Positions 6,562 to 11,039 of a stretch of 11,039 nt of DNA are shown one piece after another; the stretch's first letter is position 1; every line of letters begins with the position of its first letter. Origin of the DNA: CAYMCQ01 sp964389025. Lineage in GTDB: Bacteria; Verrucomicrobiota; Verrucomicrobiia; Limisphaerales; CAYMCQ01. A program made the translations under genes and the position numbers. The notes below the pieces were generated by a model. It ran no database searches and was not told the origin of the DNA. It saw only the letters and a program-made list of their open reading frames with translations. The stretch spans positions 1 to 11,039 of the forward strand of contig CAYMCQ010000105.1 of the NCBI GenBank assembly GCA_964389025.1, in the 5' to 3' direction.

Positions 6562-6710
6562 GGCTCCAAATTTGAACCTCCAAATTCCAACCCCCAACAT
6601 CCAGAGAACATCCAAGCTCCAACATCCAAAACTGTGTAAGAGCAGCTTTATCTGGAGCTTGGTTCTTGATGTTTCTCTGGTGCTTGGATGTTGGTTCTTG
6701 GTGCTTTTCA
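6562..6710. repeat. Imperfect foldback repeat (CCAACATCC word type) between convergent genes
   Basis: The left half is made of words such as CTCCAA, CCAACATCC and AGAACATCCAAGCTCC (6562-6630). The right half contains their reverse complements, such as GGAGCTTGG, GATGTTTCTCTGG and GCTTGGATGTTGG (6653-6707). The best pairing is between about 6591-6620 and 6653-6695, with small gaps. It lies between the CoaB-like gene (+) and the permease (-), where a bidirectional terminator would be expected. The right half ends TGCTTTTC. Confidence 0.8.
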
Positions 6711-6742
6711 GTCAGAGTCTCGTTACCTCGTCTCCTGCGAAA

Positions 6743-8485
6743 TCAAACCTCAAACTTCGGCAGTTGCCGGAACGCCAGTTTCATCGGCAGCCAGCCCAGC
6801 GCAAACGAAAGAAGCGCGAACGAGAACGCGCACAACAAGACCAGGCCGGGCGGCGGTTGCGCGCGCAGCAGGCCCGGCGAACTGAACGCCAGCAGCAGCA
6901 CCGAGCCGAGGATGTAACAAAAACTCAAGACGAGGCAAAGCGTCCCGCCGAAGCCGCTGACGATTTTGGTGGGATTGGTCTCCTTGAAGTTCGGATACAG
7001 CACACCGAGTCCGGCAGCCAGTCCGTTCAACGTGAAGGTCATGATGGTGACGACTGCGCCGAAATAATAAATCCGTTCCGGCGGCATGTTGAGCAGGTAG
7101 CACGACAGCGAAATGAGCGGCAAAGTGACGAGCAGCGAGGCGAAACTGGCCATCCAATATTTTGTTTTCACGATGCGCGCCAGCCCCATTGGCACCATGC
7201 CTATGATCCAAAGCCGCTGGCCTTCGAGGGAGAATTGCGGATAAACGAATCGCGTGGTGAGCGTCGCGAGATTCAACGAACACGCGCCGAGGTTGAGGTA
7301 GGAAACGAGATTGATCCAGAACGGCGTGGTGAGTTGGCTGGTGAAATGGCGCAGGTTGACGATGTAAACGGCCAGCAGGCCAAACAGCACGACGGATTGC
7401 CCCCACTGCGTCGTGTCGCGCCAGAACATGCGCGCGTCCTTGATGAGCAGCGCGCGGACGTCGCGGCGCAGCCAGCAAAAATATTCCGTCACGCGTTCGG
7501 CGGAACCGCGGGCGTAGTTGAAACTCTTTTTGCGCTTGCGCCACGCGCGAAACCATTCCCAGTGTCCCCAGGCGCTCGCGCGGCTTTGCACGACGGACGC
7601 GGCGTCATAAAATAAATTTCCCAGTCGCGTGAAAGCGAGCGAGCCAAAGAACGCCACGTGGCTCAACAACACCAGAATTAAAAATCCAGCCGCCGCCCTT
7701 GCGCCTTCGGCCCATTGCAGCACGCTGTTGGAAAGCCAGTAGCTTGGCAAAAATGGAAATTGCGCGAACTTCGTTTTCGCCAGCATCTGGTCGAGCACGG
7801 GCAACACGCGCAACTCCAGATTTTCTTCCGGGATCGGCTCGGCTTTCCACCAGAACATGGCGGAACTCATCAGCAGCAACACCGCGATCAGCGCGGCGAT
7901 TTGAAAATTTTTCCGGTCAAGGTAGCGCGCCAGATTGATTGCCAGCCACGAACCCGCCATGCCCGGCAGCACGATGAACAGCCCGATCAGGACGAGTGTG
8001 ACCGGATAAAAATGCCACGGCACCTGCCGCGTCAGTCCGTAGGCCGCCAGCAACGGCGCGATGAGAAACACGAACGCCCATGACGCCAGCAGTGTTGATT
8101 CGATGAATTTCCAGCGAAAAATTGTTTCCATCGGCACCGGTAGCGTGAGCAGAAAAGCCGATTCGCGGTTTCGAAAAAGATTTGTGTAGCTGATGATGAG
8201 ATTGCTTAGCAGCAGCAGGATGAACAGGAACGCGAACAGCAAATAGAGCAGCCGCTCGGTCAGCACCGCGCCCAGCCCCGGAAATCTCCCGATGAATTGC
8301 AGTCCTTGATAGAACAACCAAAACGCCATGACCGCATATCCGCCTATGAAAAAAATGATGATGTCTGTCAGCAAATGCGACTGATGGCGGACGGATTTCA
8401 ATCGCCGCCAGATTTGCAGCAGGTTGACGCGCAGCAAAAGAAGAAGCGGCGCGGGGCTGGACTGGAATGAACTGTTGCCCGACAC
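6743..8485 (-). CDS. ABC-2-like multi-pass membrane permease (putative ABC exporter)
   Basis: This 580-residue integral membrane protein has roughly 12 hydrophobic segments, including residues 41-61, 79-100, 131-150, 160-181, 196-212, 264-285, 364-378, 392-410, 445-465, 473-495, 511-534 and 547-566. Conserved-looking cytosolic pieces are TNLFRNRESAFLLTLPV (101-117), LLIKDARMFWRDTTQWGQ (346-363) and YPQFSLEGQRLWIIGMVPMG (415-434). This pattern suits the ABC-2-like 'putative ABC exporter' family, in which the permease works with a separate ATPase. No ATP-binding partner is visible: the upstream neighbour is divergent recG and the downstream one is convergent. The substrate is unknown. The start is a GTG at 8485, preceded by AAGGTAAGAAG as a modest ribosome binding site; no nearby in-frame ATG exists. 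The family name comes from motif recognition; the membrane nature is certain. Confidence 0.85.
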   Translation of the reverse strand: MSGNSSFQSSPAPLLLLLRVNLLQIWRRLKSVRHQSHLLTDIIIFFIGGYAVMAFWLFYQGLQFIGRFPGLGAVLTERLLYLLFAFLFILLLLSNLIISYTNLFRNRESAFLLTLPVPMETIFRWKFIESTLLASWAFVFLIAPLLAAYGLTRQVPWHFYPVTLVLIGLFIVLPGMAGSWLAINLARYLDRKNFQIAALIAVLLLMSSAMFWWKAEPIPEENLELRVLPVLDQMLAKTKFAQFPFLPSYWLSNSVLQWAEGARAAAGFLILVLLSHVAFFGSLAFTRLGNLFYDAASVVQSRASAWGHWEWFRAWRKRKKSFNYARGSAERVTEYFCWLRRDVRALLIKDARMFWRDTTQWGQSVVLFGLLAVYIVNLRHFTSQLTTPFWINLVSYLNLGACSLNLATLTTRFVYPQFSLEGQRLWIIGMVPMGLARIVKTKYWMASFASLLVTLPLISLSCYLLNMPPERIYYFGAVVTIMTFTLNGLAAGLGVLYPNFKETNPTKIVSGFGGTLCLVLSFCYILGSVLLLAFSSPGLLRAQPPPGLVLLCAFSFALLSFALGWLPMKLAFRQLPKFEV

Positions 8486-8503
8486 CTTCTTACCTTAAAC
8501 ACC

Positions 8504-8589
8504 AAACGCAAAAGCTCCAAGCGCCAACGTCCAAACTCCATCCCGTTTCGTGGGATGGAGCTTGATGCTTGGAGTTTGGCGCTTCGTTT
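8504..8589. repeat. Foldback repeat (CTCCAAGCGCC word type) between permease and recG
   Basis: The left arm 8504-8543 (from AAACGCAAAAGCTCCAAGCG to CTCCATCCC) pairs with the right arm 8552-8589 (GGGATGGAGCTTGATGCTTG to GGCGCTTCGTTT) around a short GTTTCGT-type loop, with a few gaps and mismatches. It occupies most of the space between the divergent permease and recG starts, where promoters should be. The right arm contains the first in-frame TTG of the recG reading frame. Confidence 0.85.
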
Positions 8590-8604
8590 CGTATCGTCGC
8601 CTGC

Positions 8605-10626
8605 GTGGCCGCGCCTCCACAGCCAGAAAAATCCGCCCTCACCCAACCAGTGACCACGCTATGGGGCGTCGGTTCCGAACGCGCAAGGCAATTGCAGCGG
8701 CTGGGCATTTTCACCGTCGAAGATTTGCTGCTCCACAAGCCCCGCCGCTATGAAGACCGGCGAAATCTGCGGACGATCGCGGAGTTGCAACTGGACGAAT
8801 CGGCGACGGTGCGCGGAAAAATCATCGCCGCCGGCGTCAAGCGCTGGAAGAAGGGAACGCGCGCGTTGTTCGAGTGCATCGTTGACGACGGCACCGCGAA
8901 GTTGCATTGCCGCTGGTGGCAGATGCAGCCGTGGATGGAGGATTACTACGCGGTCGGGCGCGAGTTTCTGGTTTTCGGCAAACCTGAGACGCTGCGACCG
9001 CGCACGATTGACCATCCTGAAACCGAGCGCATCGAGCCGGATGATGACGAATTCATCCACGTCAGCCGCATCGCACCCATCCATCCGCTCACTGAAGGGC
9101 TGACCGCGCGCGCGATGCGCACGCTGGTCTGGCGGGCGCTTGAGAAATTTGAATCGCAAATCACCGAGCCGACGCCCGAGCCCGGTCTGAAAATGTTTCC
9201 CGCGCGCGCGAAGGCCATCCGCATGACCCATTTCCCCGAAGCCCTCGGCGACATCGAACTGGCGCGCAAACGATTGGCGCTGGATGAATTTCTCCAACTG
9301 CAATCTGCAATGCGGGCTCGCAGGAAAAATTTCGAGGCGAAGTCACAAGGTTTGCCGTGTGGTGGAAACAACCGATTGATGAAGCCGTTTCTCGCGCGCA
9401 TCGGTTTCAAACTCACCGGCGCGCAAACGAGGGTGCTGCGCGAAATCCGCAAAGACCTCGGCGGTGCGCATCCGATGCGGCGATTGCTGCAAGGCGACGT
9501 CGGTTCGGGAAAAACTCTCGTCGCCGCGTGCAGCGCGTTGATGGCGATTGAAAGCGGCTTCAGCGTGGCGCTCATGGCGCCGACGGAAATTCTGGCGGAA
9601 CAGCATTCGCAAAATTTTCGGCGATGGTTTGAACCGCTGGGGATCAAAGTCCAGTTGCAAACCGGCAGCCGCAAAAGCGGAGCAGATGACAGATGGCAGA
9701 TGGCAGATGGGAAGCGCCGCCCAACTCCCAACTCCGAACTCCCAACTGCTATTTTCATCGGCACCCACGCCTTGCTGACGGGCGGCTTCGAGATTCCAAA
9801 CCTCGGCCTCGTCATCATTGACGAGCAGCACAAGTTCGGCGTCTCGCAGCGCGAGCAACTTGTCCGCAAAGGAAATTATCCGCACCTGCTCGTGATGACG
9901 GCCACGCCGATTCCGCGCACGCTCGGCCTGACGCTTTATGGCGACCTGGATTTTTCCGTTCTCGACGAAATGCCTCCGGGGCGTGGAGAGATCAAAACTT
10001 TTGTTCGCACGGCGGAAAAGTTGCCGCAGGTCTGGGAGTTCATCCGAAAAAAATTAGGAGAGGGCAGGCAGGCCTACGTCGTTTATCCGCGGATCGAGGA
10101 GACCGCCGCCAGCGGCCTCAAAGCCGTGGTCAAAGAATTTGAAAAATTGAAAAGCACTTTCGCGCCGCACAAAGTCGGTCTGCTGCACGGCGGGCTGCGA
10201 ACGGACGAAAAGGAAAAAGTCGTGGACGCTTTTCGGCGAAACACGATCAACGTGCTGTTCGCGACGGCTGTGGTTGAAGTTGGCCTCGATGTGGCGAACG
10301 CGACGGTCATGGTCGTCGAAAACGCGGAGCGGTTTGGCCTCGCTCAACTGCATCAACTGCGCGGCCGCATTGGCCGCGGCGCGCATGACTCGTTTTGCGT
10401 GCTCATCAATGCGGCGACTGGCAATGAAGCCGCGCAGCGCCTGAAAATTTTGGAGGAGACGAGCGACGGTTTTCGGATCGCGGAGGCGGATCTGAAATTG
10501 CGCGGCCCCGGGGAACTGCTCGGCCAGGAGCAAAGTGGAATGCCGCGATTTCGCTTCGGAAATCTGGCCGAAGACCTCGAGTTGATCGAGCACGCACGGC
10601 GGCTGGCGGCGCAATTGGTTGGGTGA
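8605..10626 (+). CDS. recG: ATP-dependent DNA helicase RecG
   Basis: RecG is a monomeric superfamily 2 helicase that binds branched DNA and drives fork regression and Holliday junction migration in repair. Taken from GTG 8605 it has 673 residues. The N-terminal wedge region starts at TLWGVGSERARQLQRLGIFT with VEDLLLHKPRRYEDRR, followed by an OB-fold (about 50-140). Helicase motifs seen are Walker A GDVGSGKT (near 297), APTEILAEQH, the DEQH form of the DEAH box (near 405), TATPIPRTL (near 432), ATAVVEVGLDVANATVMVVE and QLHQLRGRIGRG (550-592). The RecG-specific tail is GFRIAEADLKLRGPGELLG with QEQSGMPRFRFGNL. Residues about 360-381 are encoded by a repeat (9682-9748) in the variable stretch between TGSRK and IGTHALL. 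The start is uncertain: there is no ATG. GTG 8605, GTG 8650 and TTG 8569 (inside the upstream foldback) are all possible, none with a clear ribosome binding site. The conserved part begins around 8650. Confidence 0.95.
   Translation: MAAPPQPEKSALTQPVTTLWGVGSERARQLQRLGIFTVEDLLLHKPRRYEDRRNLRTIAELQLDESATVRGKIIAAGVKRWKKGTRALFECIVDDGTAKLHCRWWQMQPWMEDYYAVGREFLVFGKPETLRPRTIDHPETERIEPDDDEFIHVSRIAPIHPLTEGLTARAMRTLVWRALEKFESQITEPTPEPGLKMFPARAKAIRMTHFPEALGDIELARKRLALDEFLQLQSAMRARRKNFEAKSQGLPCGGNNRLMKPFLARIGFKLTGAQTRVLREIRKDLGGAHPMRRLLQGDVGSGKTLVAACSALMAIESGFSVALMAPTEILAEQHSQNFRRWFEPLGIKVQLQTGSRKSGADDRWQMADGKRRPTPNSELPTAIFIGTHALLTGGFEIPNLGLVIIDEQHKFGVSQREQLVRKGNYPHLLVMTATPIPRTLGLTLYGDLDFSVLDEMPPGRGEIKTFVRTAEKLPQVWEFIRKKLGEGRQAYVVYPRIEETAASGLKAVVKEFEKLKSTFAPHKVGLLHGGLRTDEKEKVVDAFRRNTINVLFATAVVEVGLDVANATVMVVENAERFGLAQLHQLRGRIGRGAHDSFCVLINAATGNEAAQRLKILEETSDGFRIAEADLKLRGPGELLGQEQSGMPRFRFGNLAEDLELIEHARRLAAQLVG
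9682..9748. repeat. Word-type repeat inside recG (CAGATGG units, then CAACTCC units)
   Basis: The left part (9682-9712) is a run of imperfect 7-base units, CAGATGA-CAGATGG-CAGATGG-CAGATGG. The right part (9720-9748) is a run of CCAACTC-type units (CCCAACTCCCAACTCCGAAC and on). A 7-base GC-rich joint, AAGCGCC, separates them. In the recG frame it encodes DDRWQMADGKRRPTPNSELP, which is unlike RecG and of biased composition, lying between conserved LQTGSRK and FIGTHALL. The two halves are not complementary to each other, so this differs from the foldback elements. Confidence 0.8.
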
Positions 10627-10674
10627 TAAATTTTGCTTGCTGCTTTCGTGGATTTAGTAAAAGGTCAGCCCACT

Positions 10675-10803
10675 ATGAAAAAGACATTGTCTCTCATCGT
10701 ATTGCTGGGGTTTGTGGCCTCGATGGTGTTGACCGGTTGCGGCGAAAAGGCGCCGGAACATCCGGCGGCACCGGAAGCGCCAACGAACGCGCCAGCGAAG
10801 TAA
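10675..10803 (+). CDS. Small 42-residue lipoprotein
   Basis: This short gene follows recG after 48 bp. It encodes MKKTLSLIVLLGFVASMVLT and then GCGEKAPEHPAAPEAPTNAP, ending AK-stop. The N-terminus is a textbook lipoprotein signal: two lysines, a hydrophobic core and lipobox LTGC with Cys22 as the acylation site. The mature peptide is only about 21 residues, rich in Pro, Ala and Glu, and probably a disordered membrane-tethered tail. An AAAAGG sequence about 10 bases upstream of the ATG is a reasonable ribosome binding site. A strong terminator lies 43 bp after the stop. Small verrucomicrobial and entericidin-like lipoproteins have this layout, but no specific family or function is recognised. 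Confidence 0.75.
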   Translation: MKKTLSLIVLLGFVASMVLTGCGEKAPEHPAAPEAPTNAPAK

Positions 10804-10814
10804 GCCGGTTCCTT

Positions 10815-10836
10815 ATTTCCAAAACATTTTGGGAAT
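10815..10836. repeat. AT-rich near-perfect palindrome downstream of the small lipoprotein gene
   Basis: ATTTCCAAAA pairs with TTTTGGGAAT around a 2-base centre, with one G-U type mismatch. It lies between the lipoprotein stop and the GC-rich terminator. It could be a secondary terminator half or a protein-binding palindrome; nothing decides between these. Confidence 0.4.
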
Positions 10837-10846
10837 ATCAAATCAA

Positions 10847-10878
10847 GCCGGGCAAGGACACACGTTGCCCGGCCTTTT
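10847..10878 (+). terminator. Intrinsic terminator after the small lipoprotein gene
   Basis: A perfect 9-bp GC-rich stem (GCCGGGCAA at 10847-10855 with TTGCCCGGC at 10865-10873) encloses a 9-base loop and is followed by CTTTTCATTT. Position and form fit a Rho-independent terminator for the lipoprotein transcript, and for recG if the two are co-transcribed. Confidence 0.8.
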
Positions 10879-11039
10879 CATTTACAGGCTGGGGCGGCGC
10901 TGCCCTGATAAAACAGTGGAGCGCTTTCAGCGTGGGCATCTGCCACTGCTGCGGCAATCAGGAGAAGCCCGCAATGAATTTTTCGGAGGGCGGAGTTCCA
11001 CGACGCCCTGATTTTTCAGGAAATCTTTTTTAGGGCGTC
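10879..11039. other. Non-coding, hairpin-rich tail of the window
   Basis: No credible gene is seen on either strand; the open frames lack motifs and start signals. Several inverted repeats are visible: CAGTGG (10914-10919) with CCACTG (10943-10948) enclosing a small CGCT-TTC-AGCG hairpin, AGGGCG (10987-10992) with CGCCCT (11004-11009) followed by GATTTTTC, and GACGCCCT (11002-11009) with AGGGCGTC (11032-11039) at the very end. The last two share a strand and are mutually exclusive. This may be part of another repeat element that continues beyond the window. Confidence 0.5.

Noticed and set aside
6512..7615. Plus-strand open frame of 367 codons overlapping the permease
   Set aside because: It starts inside the CoaB-like gene, crosses the foldback and lies antisense to the permease. 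The Arg/Gln/Glu-rich composition is typical of a shadow frame in GC-rich DNA.
10623..11033. Plus-strand open frame of 136 codons at the right end
   Set aside because: It overlaps the recG stop, the small lipoprotein gene in another frame and the terminator. It shows no domain or start signal.

Overview
The window most likely comes from a verrucomicrobial genome of the Pedosphaera/Limisphaerales type. This is inferred from protein style, from an ECF sigma factor fused to a membrane-anchored C-terminal domain, and from inverted repeats built of short words such as CGAACATC and CCAACATCC. No rRNA or marker gene here fixes the taxonomy. The DNA is moderately GC-rich. There are no transposases, phage genes or CRISPR arrays.

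Layout, left to right. The 3' part of a GH63-like alpha-glucosidase (+) is followed by a long foldback repeat and a tRNA-Leu(UAG) gene (-). Next come a Sel1-repeat lipoprotein (-) and an Hsp70 chaperone (-), probably one transcription unit. A 112-bp divergent spacer separates the chaperone from an ECF sigma factor with a transmembrane anchor and an exported C-terminal domain (+). A perfect 21-bp inverted repeat fills the entire gap to a stand-alone CoaB-like protein (+). A second word-type foldback lies between this gene and a convergent ABC-2-like permease (-). A third foldback separates the permease from divergent recG (+). After recG comes a 42-residue lipoprotein gene (+), which ends at a good intrinsic terminator. 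The last 160 bases are non-coding but rich in hairpins.

The genes do not form one pathway. They are housekeeping functions: carbohydrate hydrolysis, protein folding, transcription control, coenzyme A synthesis, membrane transport and recombination repair.

The distinctive feature is the repeat load. At least seven palindromic or word-type repeats occur in 11 kb, of at least four sequence types. Three of them lie inside conserved genes without breaking the frame. Two are in the nucleotide-binding domain of the Hsp70, one being exactly 31 codons long with perfect 24-bp arms. The third is in the helicase domain of RecG. This resembles the Rickettsia palindromic elements that add peptides to host proteins. 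It is the best candidate here for an under-described system. Two other repeats sit directly against the 5' ends of the CoaB-like gene and recG and leave their translation starts unusual or unclear.
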